A stretch of DNA of 64,000 nucleotides from Ariolimax columbianus (taxonomy: Eukaryota; Mollusca; Gastropoda; Stylommatophora; Arionidae). Where the stretch lies: positions 155,042,816-155,106,815 of the forward strand of contig JAVGWX010000002.1 of the NCBI GenBank assembly GCA_036924085.1, given 5' to 3'. This document shows positions 11,525 to 21,705 of this stretch, in pieces (the stretch's first letter is position 1; each line of letters begins with the position of its first letter). Position numbers and translations under genes: made by a program. The notes below the pieces were generated by a model. That model did not search any database. It was not told where the DNA came from and saw only the letters and a list, made by a program, of their open reading frames with translations.

Positions 11525-12185
11525 ACGCATAAGGTAGACCTCAAAATTCTCCAGTTATATCGGTCCGCCTCGCTATTTGTAGTTCTTGCATGTTCCCTAG
11601 CTCCATTGTTGTACCCTCCCTTGTGATAGCTCTGAGTATACCCCGCTTACTTTTGCCGCTAGGTTTCCACATAATCACCCGCATGTGGATACTGTTATTG
11701 TCCATCCTTAGAACATGCCCGGTGTGCGACCAACATTTCTTCCTGATGACATTAGAAACATAATTTTGGTTGGACTGTAATCGTATTTGCTCAGTCGTCA
11801 TGAATTCGGTCTTGCCAATGTCCAATAGACATCTAAGACATTTATTTTCTAATGCATTCAATTAATTTTCAGTCGCCCATTTTTCAGCCTTCCAACCACA
11901 TGTGAGCATTGAGATGATATTATAGTTAAGTATCCTGAGCGTTTACTCAGCGATCTAGATCTCCAAATATTCTTTCATTCGTTGAAGACATTTGAGGCCA
12001 AAGTGATTCGAGTGAGAATTTCATGTGTATCCGACCTCATTTTGCATCATTTTACTGACTAAATAAGTGAAACTCAACTTTCTGTATCACTTGACCATTG
12101 ATATGTACATGGGTCTATGTGAGCATGAGGTTCCTGCTTTTAGTTTTGGAGACATTTATCTCAAGACTTTTCGTGAAATATTGAA
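11525..12185 (-). pseudogene. LINE RT C-terminal relic
   Basis: On the minus strand the order is LEINVSKTK near 12160, MYINGQVIQKV near 12105, then LRILNYNIISMLTCGWKAEKW near 11935-11880 (the thumb region), a TAA, and NALENKCLRCLLDIGKTEF...EQIR from 11861. It ends with GHVLRMD near 11710 and the KPSGKSKRGILR motif near 11660. These are the standard post-catalytic motifs of an endonuclease/RT-type LINE. Stops and lost residues show it is dead. Confidence 0.7.
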
Positions 12186-12242
12186 ATGACATACAGTTAA
12201 CCAATCTTTATTACATTAACATCGTGGGCATCAATACACTTC

Positions 12243-12715
12243 CTCAGATGTCCCAGTGGACATGTTGTTCAGATGTCCCAGTGGACATGTTGTTCAGATG
12301 TCCCAGTGGACATGTTGTTCAGATGTCCCAGTGTTGAGATGTCCCAGTGGACATGTTGTTCAGATGTATCAGTGAACATGTTCAGATGTCTCAGTGGACA
12401 TGTTGCTCAGATGTTCCAGTGGACACGTTGTTCAGATGTCCCAGTGGACATGTTATTCAGATGTATCAGTGGACATGTTTTTCAGATGTCCCAGTGGACA
12501 TGTTGTTCAGATATCCTAATGGACATGTTCCTCAGATGTCCCAGTAGACATCTTGTTCAGATGTCCCAGTAGACATGTTGTTCAGATATCCTAATGGAAA
12601 TGTTGTTTAGATGTCTCAGTGGACATGTTGTTCAGATGTCCCAGTGGACATATTGTTCAGCTGTGTCAGTGGACATGTTGTTCAGATGTTACAGTGGACA
12701 TGCTGTTCATATCTC
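12243..12715. repeat. 25-bp minisatellite
   Basis: Around eighteen copies of a 25-bp unit, core CAGTGGACATGTTGTTCAGA, with occasional shortened units (for example near 12330 and 12375). Homogeneity is moderate. The long open frames over it are period artefacts with no gene meaning. It ends 130 bp before the next LINE fragment. Confidence 0.9.
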
Positions 12716-12839
12716 TGACAAACGACTCCCGAAGCAGCTGCCATTCAAGGATCTTGGAATAAACGACCAGTCATCATCATTTGGGGGGGGGGGGGCAGAA
12801 ACAAATTATATAAATACACATTTAAAGTTCGGCCCCCTA

Positions 12840-13658
12840 TTACTAACCTTCGTTTTGCAGATGATATCGACGGGTTGGCGGGTTCAGAAGCAGAACTCCA
12901 GGAATGGGTCAGAAGGCTCGATGAAACAGCTCTTTACTATGGTATGGGGATAAACGCTGGAAAGACAAAACTAATGACAAACAACGCTACGGGCTTCAAC
13001 AGCAAGATAAAAGCAAACGGTCAAGAACTCGAAGTAGTTGACCGTTTTAAATATCTTTGGTCGATTGTCAGTGATGAAGGATCAAAATGTGAAGTATTGG
13101 CCAGAATAGCACAGACAATAGCGGCGCTTGCACGGCTTAACAAAATCTGGCAAGATAAACGGTTAGCACTACGCACGAAAATAAGATTAATGAGTACACT
13201 GGTCCTGTCAATATTTCTCTATGCGTGTGAGACATGGACAGTTACAGCTGACCTTCAACGAAGGATACATGCCTTGGAGATGAGATGTTTCCGAAGACTT
13301 TTAAACGTCACGTACAAAGATCGAGTTACAAATGAGGAAATCCGAAATAGAATTACGACGGCAATAGGGCCTTTCGAAGATCTTTTGGCAATTGTCAAAA
13401 AAAGGAAACTCACTTGGTACGGTCACATGTCGAGATCAAATGGTCTTGCAAACACAGTCCTCCACGGGAAGGTGCATGGCAGACGACGAAGAGGCCGGCC
13501 CAAAAATAGATGGGAAGACAACATAAAATAATGGACCAGTCTCCGACCAGAAGAGTCACAGGCAGCGGCTTCTGACAGAGAGGGATGGCGTGGAGTTGTG
13601 AGGATGTCTTCATGTGCGCCTCAACGTCCTTACCGGTTACGGGATGACCTGACCTGAC
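12840..13658 (+). pseudogene. LINE RT fragment, long open frame
   Basis: The frame is open from LRFADDIDGLAGS (catalytic FADD box at about 12853-12864) to a TAA at 13529-13531, about 225 codons. It includes GKTKLMTNN, FKYLWSIVSDEG, the ARIAQTIAALARLNKIW segment, LVLSIFLYACETWTV and the R-rich HGRRRRGRPKNRWEDNIK motif. After the TAA the same frame continues (WTSLRPEESQAAASDREGWRG), so the stop is probably a point mutation. A TGACC-repeat tail sits at 13640-13658. The 5' two thirds of the element is missing. Confidence 0.82.
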
Positions 13659-13699
13659 CTAACATTTAAAGTGTCATTGAGCAGTTCTAAAAACGATGA

Positions 13700-13915
13700 C
13701 GCAGGACCTCTCTGTATGAGGCATATTGTCAGTAGACAAGGTGCTCGCATCGCAGAGCTGAATATAGTCGCCGATGATCAGAGAAAGTGTGATGTACGAA
13801 AGCACAGTATTTACATGAGCACAACTAACATATCCCTTGGTGTGTGTCCCACGTGTGGAAAAGCCTGTCTTGTAAGGCTAAGACTTGACAGCGACATTCA
13901 ATCTCTACACGTGTC
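13700..13915 (+). pseudogene. LINE C-terminal zinc-finger relic
   Basis: The frame 13671-13937 contains CPTCGKACLVRLRLDSDIQSLH at its end. This matches the C-terminal C2H2-type finger (CxxCx...H) of many endonuclease/RT LINEs, with the last histidine shifted. Nothing upstream in the frame is recognisable. A similar finger occurs at 47150-47260. This is inference from one motif. Confidence 0.45.
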
Positions 13916-14747
13916 TTATACTGTCCCCATTACATAACTATTATTCCTCTGATGGGCAACTATTATTATTTGTCTTCCTTTGTTTGACAACTATAATGAT
14001 CATATCTTCTTTGATCCTTGGCATCTTACTACTACTCCACTTTTTTCTTCCTGAAACATATGCTCCGCTCTACACTCCATACAGGAAGCATGCTCTAAGA
14101 TCTGACAATAGATGTCTGTACATTCTTCTGTGAAAACACACGCTTAGCCCTTTGGTGCAATTCTTGTTTGTTTCTTCACTGACCATGACTGCTCATACAA
14201 ATGAGTGAAGAGCTCTCTTTTTTGCAATGACACATACTTGTTCGTTTGGATACTTGCTATTTTCTAGATAGGTGTTATTGTCTCTCTTTACTTTCGCTTT
14301 CCCTCCATTCGTGCTGTTAAGTGTCATGAGGAGATCGAGTTGCCTTTCTTGATTCATTTGTTGAAAATATAATAAATGAGTTGGTGATGACATGTTGACT
14401 GTCAGAGTATTATCCCTTAGTGAGCAACTGAAGAGAGGGGACGACACTGTAATCTCTATATTGGTGAGCTTAATAAGGAACCTCGCATTGCACTACAGCC
14501 ATGAGAACCCAGTCCAGTTTCTTAAGTACGCCTTGACATGTAATAATAGCTACTTTAACCAGCTACCGAAGTAGCGTCACCAACAATTAACTAAACAGCA
14601 CGGGCAGCTTCGAGCAACAACAACAACAGCAGTAACAATATGTCTGGTTTGTAAGGTTTATAATGTTTCTGTTGTTTCAAAGTTTCAGATTGACGATCCT
14701 CTGTTCTATTGTTTCTGAAGTATGAATAAGTGAAAGAAAGAGAGAGA

Positions 14748-14789
<42 letters not shown>

Positions 14790-15140
14790 TTTTCCGGAGT
14801 CTATAAGCATAACAAGGACAAGAATAGCACCACTGCCCAACAGAGAGCATGTCATAGAAGCCGACAACTAAGAGCAACATAGATGGCGCCTAACAGGTTG
14901 CTGGTCTACTTTCCTGCTCTAATGTTTGAGTCTATTAAGATGGACTCACACACATCAGTTAACCACCCTCCATAGTGGAGTAATAAGCTGCTCGAGCCTA
15001 GCCCACTGCGCAGAAAATACTCCTCCTGGCTACATACAGCTCAAATCAGAGATGGGACCTGTATATGGGATTATGCCCCTATAGAGATATAGGTCAACTA
15101 AGGCTAAGAATAAGATAGTAAACAAGTAACTATGTCTGTG

Positions 15141-15190
<50 letters not shown>

Positions 15191-15560
15191 GTGTGTCTTA
15201 GCTCAAGGGGCAGAAGTCTTCAACGGGCAAGGGATTTTGGACCATGTTAGCAATTGGGAAGTGGGCCACATACATTGATAACAAGTTAAGCAAGAATAGT
15301 AACCAGTTTTGTTAGTACCGAACATATATTTTATTTACGCTCGTTTTGACATCCAGGAAACACACACTTGGATCACTCTTTAACTTGATTTGTGATAGTG
15401 AGCCTGATATTTTCTTCTCACTAATCCGATATTATTGTCTAGAGGGCCGGATTCTGTCGCATGTTTGCGATATTTTTGTTAACTCATTGCCTCGACCATC
15501 ATCATCATTATTATCGTTTTATTTGTTTGATTTGATCAGATATTTATCTTCATCCTACAA
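13916..15560. other. Intron sequence with GA and TA microsatellites
   Basis: A (GA)n run sits at 14748-14786 and a (TA)n run at 15141-15184. No exon or transposon frame was recognised. Short open frames here have no homology that I can name. Confidence 0.5.
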
Positions 15561-15569
15561 TTAGGAACA

Positions 15570-16709
15570 ATGATGAATAAAAGACTAAGAAGGGAAGCCA
15601 GATCTCAACCGAGAGACGAAAACAAAGGAATTGTAACTTCCAGTCCACTGCCACTGTTGTCCAGGCAAATTACCAATATTTTTATTGGGCAGTTGAAAAA
15701 TCGATCCACATTTTGGCACCAGGGCCAGCTCCATCACCAACGCCAGCAACACACGACACAAGACAAACAGCAAACCGTTTCACAACTTGAAAACTTGTGG
15801 ACAGGACGTCACGGGATTAAACTTCTAACAGATTTGGAATTTCCAGATAGTGAACACTTTGAAGACAAACATCAGCATACGGGGCATACGCAACAAGTAT
15901 GCACCAGCCGGCAACATCAGAATGAAGACCTACAATATCAACAACACGAGTACAATCGTCTACAACATCCATATAGTGATCAGCTTCAAGAAAATAAAAA
16001 ACAAACGGCTAATTTGTTTACACAACAATTAACTACCAAACAACAGCATCGCCAGTTAGACGTACATTTTCAAAAACAACTCTACAGTTACGAAGATCAA
16101 AATTCATCAGAACATCAGCTTCAACACCAGCTACATCGTCATCAACAACAACATCCCACCAAACAGCATCAACTTGTCGCTATCAAACGTAAAGTAGAAG
16201 GAAACCAATTTCTAGTACCTCACGCTTCTTATAAATCTATTGAAAGACGTCTACCTCGTTCTCGCCACAAATCCTCTGTATCCCATTCTGGAAATGGACA
16301 CACTTTTTGGCAGGGTGCCCATCCACCTCCACATCAACCATCAGGGAGGATAGTGACCACGTTTAGACAAAAATATTATAAGCTGATTTTAGGCGAATTA
16401 TTGTTGATCAAGCAATCACAAATCGATAAAAGATCGCGTGGCAGAACACACTTTCAGGTTTTTGAAAACCACAAGAAGCGCGGGTGGATACCGCCTCGAG
16501 TACAGCACAACAACAAAAATAGAATTAAAGTTCAAAGTCGGAATGTCCAGCGTAATATCAAAAACAACAACAACAAGAACAACAACAACAAGAATAACAA
16601 TACGAACAACAATCGCAGAAGACGATCAATCTCGATAATCTCATTGGATGAATCTGAAGGCGCAGCTGTTTGGGAAGTCGAACCACCTGAAACAGGTAGA
16701 AACTTGTGA
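15570..16709 (+). CDS. Unrecognised Gln/His/Asn-rich open frame, 379 codons
   Basis: A single uninterrupted ATG-to-TGA frame of 1,140 nt lies inside the 12.9-kb intron of the host gene. I do not recognise it. Residues 45-210 are extremely rich in Q and H (QQHEYNRLQHPYSDQLQ and similar). Residues 210-310 are basic and less biased, with a KRGWIPPRV segment. Residues 320-345 are Asn/Lys repeats encoded by AACAACAAC, followed by NRRRRSISIISLDESEG and an acidic end EPPETGRNL. There is no signal peptide, membrane segment or known domain. The unit is not a clean tandem repeat, so the open frame is not explained by a period of three. It could be a nested low-complexity gene, a retrocopy, or a chance frame in CAA/CAG-rich DNA. 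No clear TATA box or AATAAA was seen nearby. Confidence 0.35.
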   Translation: MMNKRLRREARSQPRDENKGIVTSSPLPLLSRQITNIFIGQLKNRSTFWHQGQLHHQRQQHTTQDKQQTVSQLENLWTGRHGIKLLTDLEFPDSEHFEDKHQHTGHTQQVCTSRQHQNEDLQYQQHEYNRLQHPYSDQLQENKKQTANLFTQQLTTKQQHRQLDVHFQKQLYSYEDQNSSEHQLQHQLHRHQQQHPTKQHQLVAIKRKVEGNQFLVPHASYKSIERRLPRSRHKSSVSHSGNGHTFWQGAHPPPHQPSGRIVTTFRQKYYKLILGELLLIKQSQIDKRSRGRTHFQVFENHKKRGWIPPRVQHNNKNRIKVQSRNVQRNIKNNNNKNNNNKNNNTNNNRRRRSISIISLDESEGAAVWEVEPPETGRNL

Positions 16710-16794
16710 TATCTCTCATTTAGATCTAATACTAAACGAGTTATTAATTTTATTTTTACAAATGTTGTAGCTTAAATTGGTAAGTGAATAAGGG

Positions 16795-16910
16795 TACATG
16801 GTAGCTACAGTCTGGTAGATGGGACATGGTAGCTACAATCTGGTATAGGACGCATTGTAGCTACAGTCTAGTAGAGGGCACATGTTAGCTACAGTCTGGT
16901 AGATTGATCT
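16795..16910. repeat. Short tandem repeat, about 32-bp unit
   Basis: Four imperfect copies of a unit containing GTAGCTACAGTCTGGTAGA. Directly followed by a different repeat. Confidence 0.75.
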
Positions 16911-16914
16911 CAAG

Positions 16915-17062
16915 CAAGTGTTCCAAGCGGGACCTACAGGGTCCTGCATGTTGAGCTCAACCAGGTGGTTCCAAGCGGGACATACAGGGTCCTGCATGTT
17001 GAGCTAACCCAGCTGGTTCTAAGCGGGACCTACAGGGTCCTGCATGTTGAGCTCAACCAATT
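16915..17062. repeat. Tandem repeat, about 49-bp unit
   Basis: Three copies of a unit containing TACAGGGTCCTGCATGTTGA. The last copy runs into a SINE-like segment. Confidence 0.75.
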
Positions 17063-17064
17063 GG

Positions 17065-17240
17065 CCATGGAAAAGGCTCCATCACCCAGTCTGGCTAAGA
17101 AAATAGTGATCGAAGTGGTTTGCCAAACCCGGCCTCCACAATATGATGTGCTGAAACCGGATGTGTTAAATCCAAAGAGGACGACATTGCAGACTCGCGT
17201 TAAACTGCGCCACATCGTCATAAAACGTTTAATTCCGGGC
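17065..17240 (+). repeat. Diverged SINE copy (shared central domain)
   Basis: Aligns by eye to the sense strand of the complete SINEs: GTCTGGCTAAGAAAATAGTG, then TGCTGAAACCGGATGTGTTA, then a GCGTTAAACTGCGCCAC block. Head and tail are not distinguishable. A sister copy is at 17440-17570. Confidence 0.6.
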
Positions 17241-17439
17241 GAATCATGAAGAGGTGAGGAGAGATAACAAATCTCGTTCCTCTGCAGGCTGTTGGCCCCT
17301 GTTTGTGGATGGAGTGACAACAGTGACTGAGCTGGAGCAGTAATCGACTCATAGCTGCCTGTGTGCGGCAGCGTCAGATAACTATATCTGATCTAGACTC
17401 CTTTCTGTCTCCAAGGGGGTGTGGGAACAGACTGCAAAC

Positions 17440-17570
17440 CATGTTGCCCGGCTAAAAGAATATAAATCGAAGTGGAAAGGCATACCTAATCCCCAAAAAT
17501 TCTGTGCTGAAACCGAATGTGTCTGTCAGATATAGCAGCCTCGCTGAGGTAACAACACAACGGAGGTTTG
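17440..17570 (+). repeat. Second diverged SINE copy
   Basis: Contains CCGGCTAAAAGAATATAAAT, TGTGCTGAAACCGAATGTGT and an ACAACACAACGGAGG end, in the same order and orientation as 17065-17240. The two may be a tandem duplicate or independent insertions. Confidence 0.55.
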
Positions 17571-17751
17571 GCAATGAGTGACAACTTTAGATATGCGGAT
17601 GATTCAGTTTTGATGGCAAAAAGTGAGCAAGAATTACAGGAGCTTGTGACAACAATATACAAAATAAGTCAAGCGTTTAAGTTATACTTGAAACATAAAA
17701 AACAGACTATGATTCACGGGAAAAGTGACAAGAAACCATCTAAGTAGATAC

Positions 17752-18670
17752 TTCTTCTTCTTCTTCTTCGTACGCTGGTTACAGCGATATACGTTGCACT
17801 GTGTTACATTGTGAAGCCTGTGGCTCAGTACATCCGATTTTAACAGGCGTTTCTGTAGGGATGCCCTCCTTAGCCTTTGGCTGTCCCCAGCCTATCTGCA
17901 AGGCAGCAGTTGTTTTTGGTCAGAGTTGTCTCTCTTAGGGAAGTTGTCTTGCAGGACTATTGAGTCTTCCCCACTCGTGTCTATAGGGTTTGGCAATAAT
18001 ATGATATGATATAATGGACTGTATGTACTACTTTTTCAAGTCGCTCGGAAGAGAGGCAGTCCAGTGTGTCTGTGTCCCAGGATCGTCACGTCCTGCCAGA
18101 AACGTAGCATATGCATGTGAGTGAGGTATCTCCTTGCTCCTTTTATTTTCTCGGCTCATCTGCAGTGATTGTACGCCTAGCATTGCCCGCCACCTGGGAG
18201 GTTGTCACAATAGGGCAGAGGTGCAATGTCCGCTGGCCTGCATTTCTTCTGCGTCCATCGGGATGACTGATAGCAGACAGAGGTAAAGAGCGAGGAAGGA
18301 GTGAATTTAACCAGGGGACAAGCCTGGCCATGGCACGGAGATGTTGTTCGCCTGGTGTGCGGACATATCTCATGAACAAGGGTTTGGTCTCAACAGTTCG
18401 CAGTGAGGTGGCTGCTCTACTGCTTACGACACCCTGACCGAGAACTAAGTCTTTTACTAGTGGTTTCACACCTCATCGCCGTATGGGGTGAATATCGAGC
18501 AGCTTCCCGCCCGCTTTGATCGACGGACGGCAGAGACCTCTTTCTGCGGCTTGACCGGGTCGGGCTGAGACGCGAGCTTAAGGTCCCAACCATATCGTAG
18601 CCTCCCGTCGCAGTGGTGCTGAGATTTAGGGCGGGATTCCGGCTTAAAGGCGTTCGGCCGTAATCCCTCA
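17752..18670 (-). mobile_element. SINE with a 28S rRNA 3'-end head
   Basis: A 919-bp insertion flanked by an 11-bp target duplication, TAAGTAGATAC, at 17741-17751 and 18671-18681. The sense strand is minus. From 18670 downwards about 300 bp matches the 3' end of large-subunit rRNA: GAACGCCTTTAAGCCGGAAT followed by CCCGCCC, and later GACTTAGTTCTCGGTCAGGG, GTAGAGCAGCCACCTCACTG and a close near CAAACCCTTGTTCATG at about 18372. This order and spacing fit the final helices of 28S rRNA. A middle segment (about 18040-18370) has a relative at 37590-37910. The last 250 bp carries the shared SINE domain (AAATCGGATGTACTGAGCC near 17830). The element ends in (GAA)n, read as TTC repeats at 17752-17769. 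The rRNA match is from memory of conserved 28S sequence. Confidence 0.85.
18372..18670 (-). rRNA. 28S rRNA 3'-end-derived segment (not a functional rRNA gene)
   Basis: This is the SINE head described above, listed because rRNA searches will hit it. It is only the last few hundred bases of the large-subunit rRNA, diverged, lacks flanking rDNA, and sits inside a retroposed element within an intron. It should not be annotated as an rRNA gene. Confidence 0.75.
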
Positions 18671-19339
18671 TAAGTAGATACAAATACATGATCAATTAGT
18701 GGAAGCCGTAAAGTCTTTCTCCTATCTAGGTCATATAATAACGGAAGAAGGCAGCTGCGAAAAAAAATTAGAAAGTGAATAGTTATAACCAAGATGGTAT
18801 TCAGCAACATGCGACACGCACTGACATCCAAACAGCTCAATCATAATTTGGAAATGAGAATTTTGTCAGGTGTTATGTATACTCGTCACTACTTTATGAT
18901 GCAGAAACATAGACACTGAATAACAAGTTGGAAAAGAGTATTAAAGCCTTCGAAATGTAGGTTTATAGAAGATTGGGTCGCATTTTTTTTAAATTGGAGA
19001 AAACAACGCTGGAGGTATTTTAAAAGTTGGGGGTGAAAAGAGAATTAATGACGGAAATGAGGGTTAAACATGTTATTTTGGTCATATATAACTAGACATA
19101 CCCTTTTGTTGAAGACCATATCAGAGGGTAGGGTAGAAGGCAGTCGTTCAAGAGGTAGACAACTTTTTAAGTGGGTGGATAACATCAGGAGATGGATTGG
19201 AAAAAGCCTGTCAGATTGCACCAATACGGCAAGAGATACAGTGCACTGGAGACTCATTGCAGAGGACTTTCAAACGAAGAGGGCACCTGAACTAAACTGA
19301 AGGGAAATAAAATAAGCAAGCCATCTGGAGTTATATATT

Positions 19340-19535
19340 TAATTGTAAGATCCAGTTGAAAGATAAGAATGTTTGCCCGTGTCAAGGATTGTAATCTCAA
19401 ACTGAAAGATAAGAATGTTCGCTCGTATCAAGGATTGTAATCTCCAACTGATAGATAAGAATGTTCGCTCGTGTCAAGGATTGTAATCTCCAACTGATAG
19501 ATAAGAATGTTTGCTCGTGTCAAGGATTAAACATT
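19340..19535. repeat. 46-bp tandem repeat, four copies
   Basis: Four well-conserved copies of a unit containing GATAAGAATGTTCGCTCGTG and CAAGGATTGTAATCTCC. Confidence 0.88.
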
Positions 19536-19940
19536 TCAAAGATAGCACGCTCGGCTGCTTGCTTATACATGTTCTGAGCTGATTAGTTAAACAGATCATA
19601 CGACTTTGCAAACACAACGTTCTTGAAACCTTACAACGTTAGTCTTCGATTGTTCCTTTGTATTAAGTGGGATCATAACCACAAACTGTCTCCATTTCGA
19701 GCTGCAGATAGTAAAAGTAAGAACTGTTCTGGCCAATCAGAAAGAGCAAGTGAGATGTGTCGACATAGGCTCACTTGAGCTACTTTCGTTATACCATAAT
19801 AACTAACATACATTAAGTTTTGGAAACTTAAATTATCCATTTTTGTTTAGTTTCTTCAAGACAAAATTACATTTATTCTTATGGAGGATCAAAATGATAA
19901 GATGGCTGCAAAACCAAGCTGCGTTAAAAAACACCACATT
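19536..19940. other. Intron sequence, nothing recognised
   Basis: No coding, repeat or transposon signal that I can support. Confidence 0.35.
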
Positions 19941-19941
19941 T

Positions 19942-20168
19942 GTCTTTTTCTTCTTCGGCGTTTGTCCACAAAAAGACTAAGGGACGTAATGTCGCAGTTT
20001 ACAGAGATGATGCGATTTCTGGCCTAACACATCCGACATCAGCTGGTCTTTTAATGTCCCGAGTTTGCTGACCCTATCCCTTGCGATCTGCAATCCCTAT
20101 CTCATGGCCAGGCTACAACAGTAACTAGTGCAGCCTGTTTTCAGGATCACCACGTAAAGGCAGAATAT
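19942..20168 (-). repeat. Diverged SINE copy
   Basis: Plus-strand order is TTCTTCTTCGGCG, GTCGCAGTTTACAGAGATGA, CTAACACATCCGACATCAGC and GTGCAGCCTGTTTTCAGGAT. This is the reverse complement of the complete SINEs, with several indels. A short TTC run marks the tail end. Confidence 0.7.
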
Positions 20169-21065
20169 GGTTTATATTTTATTTTGATTGACATCTACAA
20201 AGATCCGTCATTGTTGAAAGGCTATTGCTAGTTTCTTATAACCACAACGATACAGATGTGTATGTGTGAGCGAATGTGGAGGACACAAGAATCTGAAAAA
20301 TAATGAAAGACAACCACCTTTTTTCATTTTCTGATGATTATCTAAGGACTTTGGAAGATAACTATAGACGGCCCTGAGCCAGTTCAAATTGTGGTGACGG
20401 CCCTTAGCATCCTTGACTTTCATTTTGAATTCTTGGACGTTCGGACAATGACCGGAATTACGTCACAGCCAGTAGCATGTAAGTTTACATTGATGTTCTC
20501 GTGTCTACATTAACAGTTTATTAGTTGGTTATGTGGTGTGGTTGACTTGTTTGGTAGGGGGAGGGGGAAGTCGGGATAGCTCTGTGATACGGCCCTGGCC
20601 TCTTAAGAAGAAACCAATTAAAGTGTTCGTCTGTGGTGTTTTGAATCCTACAAATTTCAAGCGTCCTCTGGTCTCAAGGGAGGTAAAATCATCTCTAGTG
20701 TTTTTGAAGATGGACGATAAACTCCCGTGTACATTCTGCGCCAAAAAATTAACCACTGGCAGTTGACAATTGAAAAAAGTAGGCGGTTAGCCGCTGCTTG
20801 GGCAAATATTTTAATTGTCTATTTCAATAGTGGCCTCCATGAAAGACAAATTGAAGCGGTCTCTCCATTTTGCAAAGACAGATCAAATCAGTCCACTGCT
20901 TGTCTGCACACTCGATTATAAAATGATCCATACACACCCACTGTTAGAACAAGATCGACTAAGAGAAAGTAGCTTTCATTGCCATAATTTTATGTGATGT
21001 CAAATCGATTGTTTTGTCTAACAAAAACCATTGTGTCCTTTTTCCATCCTTTGTTACAAATGCAG
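20169..21065. other. Intron sequence up to exon 2
   Basis: No supported feature other than the acceptor of the exon at 21066 (polypyrimidine stretch at about 21038-21053, AG at 21064-21065). Confidence 0.4.
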
Positions 21066-21256
21066 ATGATACAACTCTAGCACGCCTGACCTTGACCAGC
21101 TTGGGATGCATCGGTAACGTGACAATGTTGTACCTCTACAGCCCTAGAGGGGAGACGATTGCTGTTGTAGAGTATGACAACATTGGGGTCAATCAGGGAC
21201 AAATGGCCGCTGATGGGAAGACAGCCAATTTGGTTTGGTTTCAGATGCCGGATGTT
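21066..21256 (+). CDS. Hemicentin/VWA7-like protein, exon 2
   Basis: 191 nt, starting in phase 1 (its first two bases complete the codon left open by 8189) and ending in phase 0 at a consensus donor GTAAGT (21257). It encodes DTTLARLTLTSLGCIGNVTM followed by LYLYSPRGE and ends ANLVWFQMPDV. The pattern repeats the logic of exon 1: a short hydrophobic beta-strand, a polar turn and a DP/SPxG strand. It resembles the galactose-binding-like module of hemicentin-type proteins. One unpaired cysteine is visible. Between this exon and the next, family members usually have a 'PGxWxLxV' segment. Its absence suggests either loss or one undetected phase 0-0 exon in the intron. Confidence 0.75.
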
Positions 21257-21384
21257 GTAAGTTGGTCTGCGCAGAAGCCTCTTTCTGTCTCGTCTTTCAT
21301 TGAGCTTACTTTGTCAGTTTGCAGTTACTTTATAGCTCTACAACATGTCTTTCAATCAAAACTTGTTAAGCTCCTTTGTAGAAC

Positions 21385-21705
21385 ATTGCTCGTCACCAAA
21401 TACCTGGCTTCGCCATCAATCGTTCACCCGTTGACGTCACCAAACACCTGGCTTCGCCATCAATCGTCCACCTGTTGACGTCACCAAACACCTGGCTTCG
21501 ACATCAATCGTCTACCTATTGACGTCACCAAACACCTGACTTCGCCATATTTCGTTCACCTGTTGACGTCACCAAACACATGGCTTCGCCATCAATCGTT
21601 CACCTGTTGACGTCACCAAACAACTGGCTTCGCCATCAATCGTTCACCTGTTTACGTCACCAAACACCTGGCTTCGCCATCAATCGTCCACCTGTTGATG
21701 TTTTT
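21385..21705. repeat. 44-bp intronic tandem repeat with CRE palindromes
   Basis: Seven and a half copies of a 44-bp unit (core CACCTGGCTTCGCCATCAAT) begin 130 bp after exon 2. Five junctions contain the perfect palindrome TGACGTCA, at about 21432, 21476, 21520, 21564 and 21608, exactly 44 bp apart. A sixth is mutated to TTACGTCA. TGACGTCA is the consensus CREB/ATF site. Whether it is bound is not shown by sequence. Confidence 0.9.

Larger units (their letters stand above)
17575..19310 (+). pseudogene. LINE RT relic, interrupted by the 28S-headed SINE
   Basis: The left part (17575-17751) reads FRYADDSVLMAKSEQELQEL with the YADD catalytic box, then KKQTMIHGKSDKKPSK. The right part (18671-19310) resumes with IHDQLVEAVKSFSYLGHIITEEG, then a thumb region with AFEM and RRLG near 18940-18980, and ends near EDFQTKRAPELN-stop at 19296. 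The two parts join exactly if the 17752-18670 insertion and one copy of its 11-bp target duplication are removed. Several stops and frame changes in the right part show it was already decaying. Its 3' end has an ATAAAATAAG tail near 19305-19316. Confidence 0.8.

Noticed and set aside
18143..18840. Minus-strand proteins of 92-124 codons
   Set aside because: They fall in the 28S-derived head and middle part of a SINE; rRNA-derived sequence has few stops by chance.
21385..21705. CRISPR array
   Set aside because: Contiguous tandem units without unique spacers, in a eukaryotic intron.
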